From the NCBI GenBank assembly GCA_018609125.1, contig JABAYF010000015.1:33046-67180 (forward strand): DNA of 34,135 nt. Direction: 5' to 3'. Positions 24,003-32,578 of the stretch are shown piece after piece. Origin of the DNA: Candidatus Nanopelagicales bacterium (GTDB lineage Bacteria; Actinomycetota; Actinomycetes; S36-B12). The position numbers and the translations under genes are program-made. The stretch's first letter is position 1. The number at the start of each line of letters is the position of its first letter. The notes beneath the pieces were generated by a model. The model saw only the letters and a program-made list of their open reading frames with translations. It had not been told where the DNA came from and searched no databases.

Positions 24003-24752
24003 CTATTCCTGTCTGGAAATGGTCGTGGCCACGGTGTCGGGCAGGTCGATAAGTAGTCCGTCTCCGGGGGGTGCAGCGGAAATTTGGAGATACTCCTTGA
24101 GCCAACGCTCGGACTCTGAGACGTGAATCGTCGCAGCAGACCGGGCGAGAACCGAGTCGCGGTCGGCGAGTGCATCCAAAATGAGCGAGTGCTGAGCAAG
24201 TGTCATGGTCTTGACTCCGCTTAAAGACGCGCGCCAGATTCGGGCGCGCAATGCCCGAGTCGAAATAGCGGCCAGAATCGAACATAGGCTTGAGTTACCC
24301 GTTGCGGCGGTTATTTGCGAGTGAAACTGAATGTCGCTCAGTACCAGTTCTTCGGGATCGTGGGCGCTGCGCATCGTGGCCAGACTCTCGCGAAGTGAGG
24401 CAACCTGATCATCGGTGATTCTCTGGGCGGCGAGTGCCGTAGCCGCTGGCTCGAGGAGTTTTCGAACCTCGAATACCTCCACGAGTGTGGAGTCCTGCAT
24501 GAGGTCGACGACGAATGACATTCCGGAAAGGAGCAGCTCAGGCTCCAAGCTGGTGACGTAGGTGCCATCGCCACGGCGTACGTCGAGGACCTTTGCTTGG
24601 CTGAGCGCCTTGACCGCCTCACGCAATGAACTGCGGGAGATGCCCAACATGGAGGCAAGTTCTTGTTCTGGCGGTAGCCGCTCACCCGGTGCCATCTGCC
24701 CTTCGCTAATCAAGTCCCGGATCTTTACGATGGCTGCGTCGGTCACGCTCAT
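24003..24752 (-). CDS. GntR-family transcriptional regulator, FCD (FadR-like) subfamily
   Basis: A 249-residue regulator from the ATG at 24752, preceded by AAGGAGG; the reading frame extends to 24821 without family character. Residues 1-70 form the winged-helix GntR domain: MAPGERLPPEQELASMLGISRS and SLREAVKALSQAKVLDVRRG, then GTYVTS. The rest is the helical FCD ligand-binding domain, with VFEVRKLLEPAATALAA, DIQFHSQITAATGN and the AQHSLILDALADRD histidine segment that normally binds metal and an organic acid or acyl-CoA ligand. It is divergent from the biotin carboxylase operon and first in its own operon, so it probably autoregulates and controls both sides. Palindromes in the 188-bp gap are candidate sites. 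Confidence 0.9.
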   Translation of the reverse strand: MSVTDAAIVKIRDLISEGQMAPGERLPPEQELASMLGISRSSLREAVKALSQAKVLDVRRGDGTYVTSLEPELLLSGMSFVVDLMQDSTLVEVFEVRKLLEPAATALAAQRITDDQVASLRESLATMRSAHDPEELVLSDIQFHSQITAATGNSSLCSILAAISTRALRARIWRASLSGVKTMTLAQHSLILDALADRDSVLARSAATIHVSESERWLKEYLQISAAPPGDGLLIDLPDTVATTISRQE

Positions 24753-24838
24753 GGCTGTCCCCTCCTTAGCGAGCAGGTGGCCCGCAATTAGGGGGATATC
24801 TTCTCGCGAATCGTTGTGCACCGGTCAGCACACTGCTA

Positions 24839-24851
24839 GTTTGCCACAAAC
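24839..24851. promoter_or_regulatory. Candidate regulator binding dyad in the GntR/BCCP divergent promoter
   Basis: Perfect inverted repeat GTTTG-CCA-CAAAC in the gap between the GntR gene and the BCCP gene. A looser repeat TGTGC ... GCACA spans 24815-24832 and a perfect 12-bp palindrome, CGGGAATTCCCG, is at 24886-24897. Any of these may be an operator for the adjacent GntR regulator. It abuts the shared element at 24849-24869. Confidence 0.4.
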
Positions 24852-24869
24852 ATATGATGTCTAAGGGCG
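24849..24869 (+). promoter_or_regulatory. Candidate shared operator (copy 2)
   Basis: The 21-bp element reads AACAT, AT, GATGTCTAA, G, GGCG and contains the dyad ACAT-ATG-ATGT. It matches the copy at 18099-18119 at 18 of 21 positions. It lies 71 bp before the BCCP start in the gap that also serves the GntR operon. Confidence 0.5.
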
Positions 24870-24940
24870 GATCACCGATTTCCGTCGGGAATTCCCGCAT
24901 AGAAGCCGGTAGAACGTCGACCATGAGGAGGAAAGAGCAG

Positions 24941-25447
24941 ATGTCACTCACCCCGGAGGATATTCGCGCACTGGTCAGCGCCTTTGAAACATCAGGCTGG
25001 GATGAGTTGTCGTTGAAGTTTGGTGAGACACGTCTGGACCTTTCTCGGTCCGGCCGACCCCCGCAGCGAGCCTCCGGATCATCCAGTGACGTATCGGTGC
25101 CGAGGGTTGAACCGGTGCCACCCGCGGCTGCTCCGGTTGCCGCTCCCGCCGCCGAAAGCTCACCGCGCCCAGTTGCGCAGCCGGCACCGGCGGCACTGCC
25201 TGCAGGCCACCAGGTGACATCGCCCTCGCTTGGACTGTTCTGGCGCTCCCCTCAGCCGGGTGCACCGGAATTCGTGGATGTTGGCCAAGTCGTCGATGCT
25301 GAGGACACGGTGTGCATCGTTGAGGTCATGAAACTCATGAATCACGTGAAGGCAGGTGTGAGCGGCACGGTTATTGCAATCAACGCGGATAACGGCGCGA
25401 TGGTTGAGTTCGGCCAGGCACTCGTCGTCATCGATCCGGCACACTGA
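24941..25447 (+). CDS. Biotin carboxyl carrier protein, AccB type
   Basis: A 168-residue BCCP from the ATG at 24941, with AGGAGG nine bases upstream; earlier in-frame ATGs give residues without family character. Residues 3-36 form the AccB-type N-terminal helical and beta segment, residues about 50-92 are a Pro/Ala-rich flexible linker, and 93-167 form the biotinyl domain (SPSLGLFWRSPQPG, then CIVEVMKLMNHVKAG). Lys131 in EVMKLM is the biotinylation site; the usual AMKM is VMKL-type here. The loop typical of acetyl-CoA carboxylase BCCP is recognisable in FWRSPQPGAPEFVDVG. It is the first gene of the 24941-33322 unit and lies 3 bp before biotin carboxylase. Confidence 0.93.
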   Translation: MSLTPEDIRALVSAFETSGWDELSLKFGETRLDLSRSGRPPQRASGSSSDVSVPRVEPVPPAAAPVAAPAAESSPRPVAQPAPAALPAGHQVTSPSLGLFWRSPQPGAPEFVDVGQVVDAEDTVCIVEVMKLMNHVKAGVSGTVIAINADNGAMVEFGQALVVIDPAH

Positions 25448-25450
25448 TTC

Positions 25451-26842
25451 ATGCCGCCGCTTCAACGCGTACTTGTTGCCAACAGGGGAGAAATCGCTGT
25501 CCGGATCATCCGAGCCTGCATTGATGAAGGTATTGAAAGCGTCGCCATAGTCTCCGAAGCCGATCGAGAGAGTATGGCAGCGTATTTGGCTGATCAAGTC
25601 GTGTGTATTGGGCCGGGCAATGCCGCTGAGAGCTATCTAGACCTAAAGCGGGTGATTTCAGCAGCCGTCCTGACCCAGTGCGATGCGTTACATCCGGGCT
25701 ACGGATTTCTTGCAGAGAGACCAGAGTTGGTTGAGATCTGTAACGAAAACGGCATTGTCTTTATCGGCCCATCGGCTGACGCTATTCGGCGGGGCGGAGA
25801 CAAGGTGCAGGCCCGAGCGCTCGCTCACAGCCTCGGCATTTCGACGGGCGCTGGCAGTTCTGCTCTTGTCGATGTTGATGAGGCTGAGTTGATTGCTGAT
25901 CAGGTTGGTTTCCCCGTTCTCATGAAAGCTGCCGCCGGTGGAGGTGGCCGCGGCATGGTCCTGGTCGAAGATTCAAGCGACATAAGAGAGCGATTCGCTT
26001 CGGCGAGCAATGAGGCGCTTCAGGCGTTCGGTGACGGACGTTTGTATATCGAACGTTTTATTAGCCGAGCTCGACATGTGGAAGTGCAGGTCTTGGCGGA
26101 TACCCATGGCAACGTCGTTCACCTGGGGGAACGAGACTGCACGGCACAACGCAGGTACCAGAAAGTGGTGGAAGAAGCTCCGGCGAATTTCGTTGCGCCA
26201 GAGGTTCGTGCGCAGTTGCATCATGCGGCAATCACGTTAGCCCGGGGCTTGGACTATGTGGGTGCGGCAACCGTGGAGTTCATCGTTGATGCACAAACGG
26301 GTGACTTCTCATTCCTCGAGGTCAACACGCGCGTTCAGGTGGAGCATCCGGTCACGGAAATGCTTACGGGAATCGACATCGTCCGGGAACAACTGAGGAT
26401 CGCGGGTGGACAGCCTCTGTCGTTTAGCCAAAGCGATGTGGTGTTGACCGGCCATGCGATTGAGTGTCGGTTGAACGCTGAAGATCCCGGCGCAGGGTTC
26501 CTTCCTTCGCCTGGCCGCGTGACTCGCTGGATCCCTCCCGTGGGAGAGGACATCAGGGTGGACAGCCATGTGTACGGCGACTACTTAATTCCGCCGTACT
26601 ACGACTCGATGATCGCGAAAGTCATTTCCCATGGCGAGGATCGCGATACGTGCCTTGTGAAGATGGACAGGGCGCTAGGGCACATGGTGATTGATGGGGT
26701 GTCTACCAATCGGGACTTTCTAAGAGACGTGATTCAGCATCCAGATTTTGTTGCGGGAGATCACCACACTCGTTGGGTCGAACAGGAATTCCTCGCCGGT
26801 TGGGCCGATGGCCAAGGCGATCATCGAAGGGAAACAGTGTGA
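25451..26842 (+). CDS. Biotin carboxylase, AccC type
   Basis: A 463-residue ATP-grasp biotin carboxylase, the length of stand-alone AccC. It has VLVANRGEIAVRIIRAC at the N-terminus, HPGYGFLAE, the glycine-rich lid AAAGGGGRGM, the catalytic ERDCTAQRRYQKVVEEAPA block and EVNTRVQVEHPVTEM. All usual catalytic residues look intact, so ATP- and bicarbonate-dependent carboxylation of BCCP-biotin is expected. There is no ribosome binding site in the 3-bp gap after BCCP, implying coupling. Its stop overlaps the GTG of the carboxyltransferase-like gene by GTGA. The acceptor substrate is set by the partner, not by this subunit. Confidence 0.95.
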   Translation: MPPLQRVLVANRGEIAVRIIRACIDEGIESVAIVSEADRESMAAYLADQVVCIGPGNAAESYLDLKRVISAAVLTQCDALHPGYGFLAERPELVEICNENGIVFIGPSADAIRRGGDKVQARALAHSLGISTGAGSSALVDVDEAELIADQVGFPVLMKAAAGGGGRGMVLVEDSSDIRERFASASNEALQAFGDGRLYIERFISRARHVEVQVLADTHGNVVHLGERDCTAQRRYQKVVEEAPANFVAPEVRAQLHHAAITLARGLDYVGAATVEFIVDAQTGDFSFLEVNTRVQVEHPVTEMLTGIDIVREQLRIAGGQPLSFSQSDVVLTGHAIECRLNAEDPGAGFLPSPGRVTRWIPPVGEDIRVDSHVYGDYLIPPYYDSMIAKVISHGEDRDTCLVKMDRALGHMVIDGVSTNRDFLRDVIQHPDFVAGDHHTRWVEQEFLAGWADGQGDHRRETV

Positions 26843-28299
26843 CGGAGATCAAGTTCATCGACCAGTCGCTTCGTGATGGTCAGCAGAGCCTATGGGGCAT
26901 GCGCATGCGTGCCGGACACAGTCTGCCCGTCGCGGCCGATATCGATCGGATGGGCTATAGCGTTGTCGACTTCACGGGGTCATCGCTATTTGAAGTACTC
27001 GTTCGATATTGCCAGGAAAATCCCTGGGAGACAGTCGATCTTGTTCGCGGCGCCATGCCCACAGCGCGCATGCGGGCGGGCGCGCGTGCCAATGCGATCG
27101 TCGGCATGGGACTCACGCCACGGTCGATTCTAGAACTCTGGGTACGTACGCTTGCCAAGCACGGCATTGGGAGTTTTTGGATTTTTGACTGCCTGTTCAA
27201 CCTTGATCAGATGAAGTGGATGTCCGGTATCGCGCAGGATGCTGGCATGCACGCTGCCCCTCAGGTGATGTTTGCTGAATCACCCGTCCACACCGACGAT
27301 TACTACGCGAATATTGTCGCCGAGATGGCGACGTGGGGTACGGAATCGATCATCCTCGGAGATGAAGCGGGTGTGTTGACAGCCGAGCGAGCTGCAAGAT
27401 GGGTACCAGAGATGGTTGAGGCCGCATCGGGTGTTCCACTGGAAGCGCATTTCCACAACACCACGGGGATCTCAACGCTTAATTACATTACGGCGGCGAA
27501 GGCGGGAGTGCATATCCTGCATACGGCGATGGGGCCAATGGCTAATGGGCCATCCATGCCATCGGTCACCGTCACCGCGGACAACATGCGCAGGCTCGGT
27601 TTCGATGTCAACCTTGACGAGTCCGCGGTCCCGGAGATTTCCGAGCATTTTCGTCGAGTGGCCGAAGCCGAGGGGTACACCCTTGGCGCACCGCGCGAAT
27701 ACAACCTGGCGCATTCCCATGCCCAACTGCCCGGCGGAATGACCGGAACCCTTGTCAATCAGTTACGACAGTATGGAATGGAAGATCGCTACGACGAACT
27801 GATGGAAGAGATCGGTGTCGTGCGCGAGGAGATGGGCTACCCGATTATGGCGACGCCATACTCCCAATTAGTCGGAATCCAGGCGCTGCTCAATCTGGTG
27901 AATGACGAACGCTATTCCGTTTTTCCTGACGAAAACCTGATGTACCTTGCCGGTCATATGGGACCGATCCCCGGTGTCGTAGCCGAAGACGTGCAAGATC
28001 GAGCCTTCGGTAGCAAGCGCGGTAAGGAATTCCTCGACTGGGAACCGCCGCAACCTACTCTTTCGGAAATCCGCCATCAGTTCGGCGAGAATATGAGTGA
28101 TGAGGAACTCCTGTTGAGATTCCTCATTCCAGGTCCCGATGTTGATGCGATGTATGCCGCGGGTCCGGCAAAGACACAACTGGACTACCCCGAGACCCCG
28201 GGCGCCATGTTAGCTCGGGAACTGATGCAGTCCACGACTGCGCGCTATGTGAATTACCAGTCAGCAGGTGTGGACATGACGCTTCAACGCAATGCGTGA
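26839..28299 (+). CDS. Carboxyltransferase-like protein of the pyruvate carboxylase/HMGL superfamily
   Basis: From the GTG at 26839 (GAAGGGA upstream) the product has 486 residues. DQSLRDGQQSLWGMRM carries Arg12, Asp13 and Gln16, equivalent to key residues of the pyruvate carboxylase carboxyltransferase domain, and both metal histidines are present (His204 and His206 in EAHFHNTTG). The lysine that is carboxylated to bind metal in pyruvate carboxylase is replaced by Gly174 in ILGDEAG, as in HMG-CoA lyase-like enzymes, and the catalytic threonine is Pro238 in MANGPS. It has no biotinyl domain, so biotin must come from the AccB-type BCCP. Context strongly suggests a carboxylase for an unknown acceptor; an aldolase/lyase role cannot be excluded. 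Confidence 0.88.
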   Translation: MTEIKFIDQSLRDGQQSLWGMRMRAGHSLPVAADIDRMGYSVVDFTGSSLFEVLVRYCQENPWETVDLVRGAMPTARMRAGARANAIVGMGLTPRSILELWVRTLAKHGIGSFWIFDCLFNLDQMKWMSGIAQDAGMHAAPQVMFAESPVHTDDYYANIVAEMATWGTESIILGDEAGVLTAERAARWVPEMVEAASGVPLEAHFHNTTGISTLNYITAAKAGVHILHTAMGPMANGPSMPSVTVTADNMRRLGFDVNLDESAVPEISEHFRRVAEAEGYTLGAPREYNLAHSHAQLPGGMTGTLVNQLRQYGMEDRYDELMEEIGVVREEMGYPIMATPYSQLVGIQALLNLVNDERYSVFPDENLMYLAGHMGPIPGVVAEDVQDRAFGSKRGKEFLDWEPPQPTLSEIRHQFGENMSDEELLLRFLIPGPDVDAMYAAGPAKTQLDYPETPGAMLARELMQSTTARYVNYQSAGVDMTLQRNA

Positions 28300-28338
28300 T
28301 CTGAAGCCAGTGCACGGGGGAATTTAGGGAGGACATGG

Positions 28339-29823
28339 ATGGATATCGGAAGTCTCATTCGCAATGCTGCCAAGCGTTTTGGTGATGCGCCTGCATTGGA
28401 AACTGAGGAGCGCACAGTCAGTTTCCGGGAGTTTGACGCTGCTACCGATCGATTGGGTAATGAGCTTCTCAACTCGGGTCTAGTTCCTGGAGACCGTGTT
28501 GGCGTGATGCTTCCTAATGGAATTGAATGCTTGGCTGTCTACTATGCGCTTGCGAAGGCAGGGCTGGTGCGCGTCGCGCTCAACGAAAAGGACACCGAAG
28601 CACAGAACATCTTCAAGATTGATGATGCGTCCTGTCGAGCCGTCATTCACAGTGGCGGCGCCCCGACGAGTAGCCCAACTCTCGAGGTGGTCACATCACT
28701 GGACTGGATCGAGGCAACGGCGTGGACGGGATCCAGTCAGCCTTGTTATCACCTCCGTGATCCCGAAGCTCCCTATCGGTTGGGTTACACCGGTGGCACA
28801 ACAGGTGATCCAAAAGCGGTCACCCTGACGATGCGCGGTGAGACGGCCGAAATCTCAGCATTCTTGATCGATCTGATGCCCGACATCGGACCAGGTGACA
28901 CCATGTTGCATGCGGCTCCGATCATTCACGCGAGTGGGGCATTCTTCCTGCCGGCATTTGCTAAAGGTGCCCGTAACCGCATCATGACAAAGTTCGATGC
29001 ATCGCGATGGCTTGAGGAACTGGAGCGAAGTCGCGCGTCGTATAGTTTTCTCGTCCCGACGATGATTGCCCTGGTCTTGGACACACCCGGAGTGCAAGAA
29101 GTTGATGCATCGAGTTTGCGCCGGTTATGTTGGGGCGCCTCGCCAATCCCACCAACGGTGGCCGAGCGAGCGCAGGCTGTTTTTGGCCAAGTCTTGGCTC
29201 AAACGTACGGCCAGGCGGAAGCCCCCATGGCGATCACTGTGCTGCAGCCCGACGAACACGATCGTGTCGGTTCAGCCGGTCGCGGCTACACGTTGATGGA
29301 AGTCGCCGTCATGGATGAGGATGGGCGTTTCCTACCCGAGGGCGAACCCGGTGAAGTGGTCACTCGGGGACAGGTGTTGATGAAGGGTTACTGGAACAAG
29401 CCGGAACTGACCGCCGAGACGATTCGTGACGGTTGGTTGCACACAGGAGATATCGGCTACCTCGATGAAGAGGGTTACCTGTATCTCGTTGATCGCAAGA
29501 ACGACAAGATCATTAGCGGCGGGTCAAACGTGTATCCACGTGAGGTGGAAGACGTCCTTAACGCTCATCCTGCAGTTCGTGAGGCAGCGGTTGTGGGTAT
29601 TCCAGATGACACGTGGGGTGAACTCATCCATGCGGTTGTCGCTGTTCGACAGGAGGCCACCTCTGAGGAGATCTTGGCTTTTGTCGCCGAGCGTGTGCCG
29701 AGTTACAAGCGACCACGGTCGCTGGAGATATGGCCGGAGTTGCCTAAAAGCCATGCAGGCAAAATCTTGCGACGCACTGTCCGGCAAAAGGAAACCGAGC
29801 GATTAGGAACTCTGAGTCAATGA
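28339..29823 (+). CDS. Acyl-CoA ligase (AMP-forming)
   Basis: A 494-residue ANL-superfamily ligase with AGGGAGGA five bases before the ATG. Core motifs are YTGGTTGDPKAVTLT (A3, with Gly-Gly-Thr-Thr and Asp-Pro-Lys in place of the common GKPKG), TYGQAE (A5), LHTGDIGYLDEEGYL (A7), DRKNDKIISGGSNVYPREVE (A8) and the C-terminal lysine in SHAGKILRRTV. It should make a CoA thioester through an acyl-adenylate. The altered A3 loop is present in some functional ligases, so activity is still likely. It lies 39 bp after the carboxyltransferase-like gene and overlaps the thiolase by ATGA. The acid it activates may be the substrate or product of the carboxylation. Confidence 0.92.
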   Translation: MDIGSLIRNAAKRFGDAPALETEERTVSFREFDAATDRLGNELLNSGLVPGDRVGVMLPNGIECLAVYYALAKAGLVRVALNEKDTEAQNIFKIDDASCRAVIHSGGAPTSSPTLEVVTSLDWIEATAWTGSSQPCYHLRDPEAPYRLGYTGGTTGDPKAVTLTMRGETAEISAFLIDLMPDIGPGDTMLHAAPIIHASGAFFLPAFAKGARNRIMTKFDASRWLEELERSRASYSFLVPTMIALVLDTPGVQEVDASSLRRLCWGASPIPPTVAERAQAVFGQVLAQTYGQAEAPMAITVLQPDEHDRVGSAGRGYTLMEVAVMDEDGRFLPEGEPGEVVTRGQVLMKGYWNKPELTAETIRDGWLHTGDIGYLDEEGYLYLVDRKNDKIISGGSNVYPREVEDVLNAHPAVREAAVVGIPDDTWGELIHAVVAVRQEATSEEILAFVAERVPSYKRPRSLEIWPELPKSHAGKILRRTVRQKETERLGTLSQ

Positions 29824-31016
29824 GCGGGTTGTCGGGTCGTCCCGCCTATGTTGTCGACGTCGTGCGCACCCCCTTTGCCCGCGGTCGGACCGATGGAGCG
29901 TTGGCGACACGTCACCCCGTTGACCTGCTAGCGATCGTTTTGAATGCGCTGATCGAGCGTCAGGGACTTGACCCGGTGGTGGTGGATGATCACATATCCG
30001 GATGTGTTCAACAGGTTGGCGAGCAGTCGGGAAACATTGCCCGCCACGCTGTTCTGGCCGCTGGCTGGCCGCATTCAGTTCCGGGTGTAACGCTGGATCG
30101 TAAATGCGGATCATTCCAACAGTCTGTGCATTTTGCCGCTCAGGCAATTGCGACCGGTGTGATGGATGTCGTCGTGGCCAGTGGGGTTGAAATGATGAGC
30201 CGCATTCCCATGAAAACCAATCGTCTCGGCCGGGATGAACTTGGACCGATGTTTGCGCAGGAAATGCCTGAAGGTTTGATTTCCCAGGGGATTTCGGCCG
30301 AACTCATCGCTTCGCGCTGGGAACTCAGCCGCGGGAAACTCGACGCGTTCTCCGCACGTTCTCACCAGCGAGCGGCCCGGGCTCGTGACTCGGGTTATCT
30401 ATCTGATGCGATCGTCCCTGTCGAGGTTGATGGAGCCACCGTTACGGCGGATGAAGGAATTCGAGATACAACAACCGAAGAGATTCTCCAGACGCTCCGT
30501 CCAGCATTTGAGCGCGCTGACATGCTCGAACGCTTCCCGCAGATTGATTGGCGTGTCACGGCCGGCAATTCCTCTCAGGTCACTGACGGTGCTGCGGCGA
30601 CGTTGGTGGTGTCTGAGGAGGCGTTAGAGCGTTATGGATTGACTCCACGAGGGAAAATCGTAGGCATGAGTGTGGTGGGTGACGATCCGATCATGATGCT
30701 GACAGGCATTATTCCTGCCACGCAAAAAGTTCTGCAGCAGACCGGAATACGCCTCGAAGACATCTCCGTAGCTGAAATAAACGAGGCCTTTGCTTCAGTC
30801 GTCCTAGCGTGGTGCGAGGAGTACCCGATGGACGAGGGACTGGTGAATCCCTGGGGTGGTGCGATTGCATACGGTCATCCGGTTGGAGCATCCGGCGGTC
30901 GACTGCTGGCCAATCTGCTTGGATTCCTGGAGCACTCCAAGGGCAAGTATGGGCTCTGGTCGATGTGTGAAAGCGGCGGAATGGCAAACGCGACGATCTT
31001 GGAGAGTGTGCGATGA
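29820..31016 (+). CDS. Thiolase (acetyl-CoA C-acyltransferase family)
   Basis: A 398-residue type II thiolase. The nucleophile is Cys96 in LDRKCGSFQQS; the GHPVGASG histidine motif, the NEAFASV block and the second cysteine in SMCESGGMANATI are present. It is a clear paralogue of the thiolase at 4180-5340, with the same QVGEQS and MANATILE segments. It should cleave a 3-ketoacyl-CoA. It is coupled to the ligase by ATGA and to the next SDR gene by ATGA, so ligase, thiolase and SDR are made together. Confidence 0.93.
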   Translation: MSGLSGRPAYVVDVVRTPFARGRTDGALATRHPVDLLAIVLNALIERQGLDPVVVDDHISGCVQQVGEQSGNIARHAVLAAGWPHSVPGVTLDRKCGSFQQSVHFAAQAIATGVMDVVVASGVEMMSRIPMKTNRLGRDELGPMFAQEMPEGLISQGISAELIASRWELSRGKLDAFSARSHQRAARARDSGYLSDAIVPVEVDGATVTADEGIRDTTTEEILQTLRPAFERADMLERFPQIDWRVTAGNSSQVTDGAAATLVVSEEALERYGLTPRGKIVGMSVVGDDPIMMLTGIIPATQKVLQQTGIRLEDISVAEINEAFASVVLAWCEEYPMDEGLVNPWGGAIAYGHPVGASGGRLLANLLGFLEHSKGKYGLWSMCESGGMANATILESVR

Positions 31017-31774
31017 GCGAGCACGAATCTGGTCAATCGAGGGTTGTACTGGTGACGGGTGCGGCCGCTGGCATCGGTGCTGCCTGCGCGGTGGCTTTGG
31101 CGGGCCGCGGTGATGTCATCATTGCGGTCGATCGAGATGAGGCCATGCTCGCCAAGCAGGTTGCCGCACAGCGGGCGCTAGGCCACGTTGTCGACCCCTA
31201 TGTGGTGGACGTGTCAGATAGTCAGGCGGTCAATGACCTCGTAGACACCATTGTGAGCACGCGTGGACGGCTTGACTGTGCTGTCAACAATGCGGGGATC
31301 AGTGGAGCGCAACTACCGATCGGTGAGCTCAGTGATGAGGAATGGGCTGAAACCCGAGGCATCAACTTTGATGGTGTGTTCTATTGCTTGCGAGCTGAGC
31401 TGCGGGCTATGCAAGATGCCGGCTCGGGTGCCATCGTCAATATGGCCTCAATCTTGAGTGTGGTCGCCTGGCCCAGTGCTGCGGCATATACCGCGGCGAA
31501 GCACGGCGTCCTAGGTTTGACGCGAAGTGCGGCGGTGGACTATGCCGGCCAAGGTTTGCGCATCAATGCCGTAGGACCGGGATTTATTGGTACAGAACTG
31601 GTTCGGTCGGCGCTTGACGAGGCGACGCTCGCCCAGCTCGCTGGGCTTCATCCCCGTGGGAGCATGGGAGCGCCAGAGGATGTTGCGGCACTGGTCGCGT
31701 TTTTACTGTCGCCTGAATCCGTCAACATCAATGGTGCATATTTTGCGACTGACGGAGGCTTTACGGCGCGATGA
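31013..31774 (+). CDS. SDR family oxidoreductase
   Basis: A 253-residue classical short-chain dehydrogenase with cofactor loop TGAAAGIG (15-22), NNAG at 92-95 and active site Ser146, Tyr159, Lys163. Asp40 at the end of the second strand (AVDRDE) favours NAD. The C-terminal NGAYFATDGGFTAR is standard. It is coupled by ATGA to the thiolase before it and to the ADC-like gene after it, so a role as 3-hydroxyacyl-CoA or other hydroxy-intermediate dehydrogenase in the carboxylase branch is likely, though the substrate is unknown. Confidence 0.9.
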   Translation: MSEHESGQSRVVLVTGAAAGIGAACAVALAGRGDVIIAVDRDEAMLAKQVAAQRALGHVVDPYVVDVSDSQAVNDLVDTIVSTRGRLDCAVNNAGISGAQLPIGELSDEEWAETRGINFDGVFYCLRAELRAMQDAGSGAIVNMASILSVVAWPSAAAYTAAKHGVLGLTRSAAVDYAGQGLRINAVGPGFIGTELVRSALDEATLAQLAGLHPRGSMGAPEDVAALVAFLLSPESVNINGAYFATDGGFTAR

Positions 31775-32574
31775 CTGATGATGGAGATGTCATGAGCAAT
31801 AACGAAAGTATGCCCTCTGGTTTCAGCATGCCGTTGGGTGCTTCGCTGTATCCCGCACCGCCGTATGAGTTCAGGCGAGCTCAGCAGTCGTGGGTGGCCT
31901 TCGAAGTGGATCCACAGGTGATCGCCGAACTTCTTCCTCCGGGGGTTGAGCCTGATAGCGACCCGGCGGTATGTGAGGCATGGGTGTGTTGGTACCCGTG
32001 GACCACGTTTGGTCCGTATCACGAGTCGTACATCATGGTCAGGGTTGTGGTGGATGGTGTTCGTTATTGGTACCAGCCGGTCATCTTCACCGATAGTGAG
32101 GTGCCGTTGGCGGCAGGACGCGAAATTTGGGGTTTCGCGAAAAAACTTGCCGTTCAGCAATGGGATTGGGGAGGCGCCGCTCGGGGCGGAACTCGCAATG
32201 AACAACTCCTATTCACCGTGGAACGACCCGCTGGCCAGCGGATCATGACGTACACATTCGCGCCAGAGCGTCCCTTTGATGCGGCCGAGCGTGAGTCACT
32301 TCCGGTGCTGAGTTTCCGACACATACCACCCAGCGAAGAAGGAGCACCTCCCGCTGCGAGTGAATTGGTCCGGCTAGATGTGGAGGGACATCTTTATCAC
32401 GCAGCTGATGGCACTCCTGAGTTTTGGACAGGGCGAGGCTCAGTGAGTTTCGACGCCCGAAGCGTGATTGACCCGTGGCATCTGTTCACGCCGCAGCGAA
32501 TAATCGGCGCCTATTGGGCAACTCTTGATTTCAGTTTGGGGCTGGGTACCGTCGTCAAGAACTACCTTGACTAG
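31771..32574 (+). CDS. Acetoacetate decarboxylase (ADC)-family protein
   Basis: 267 residues from the ATG at 31771, which overlaps the SDR stop by ATGA. A second ATG at 31792 has a GGAG five bases upstream and would give 260 residues; the choice is open. The ADC active-site block is AAGREIWGFAKK with Lys124 as the likely Schiff-base lysine and Lys125 next to it. FGPYHES (about 80-86) matches the region holding the second key glutamate, Glu85. ADC-fold enzymes decarboxylate beta-keto acids or catalyse related imine chemistry. It is followed 4 bp later by a paralogue and sits at the end of a carboxylase operon, so it may remove the added carboxyl group later in the pathway. Confidence 0.87.
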   Translation: MTDDGDVMSNNESMPSGFSMPLGASLYPAPPYEFRRAQQSWVAFEVDPQVIAELLPPGVEPDSDPAVCEAWVCWYPWTTFGPYHESYIMVRVVVDGVRYWYQPVIFTDSEVPLAAGREIWGFAKKLAVQQWDWGGAARGGTRNEQLLFTVERPAGQRIMTYTFAPERPFDAAERESLPVLSFRHIPPSEEGAPPAASELVRLDVEGHLYHAADGTPEFWTGRGSVSFDARSVIDPWHLFTPQRIIGAYWATLDFSLGLGTVVKNYLD

Positions 32575-32578
32575 CGGA

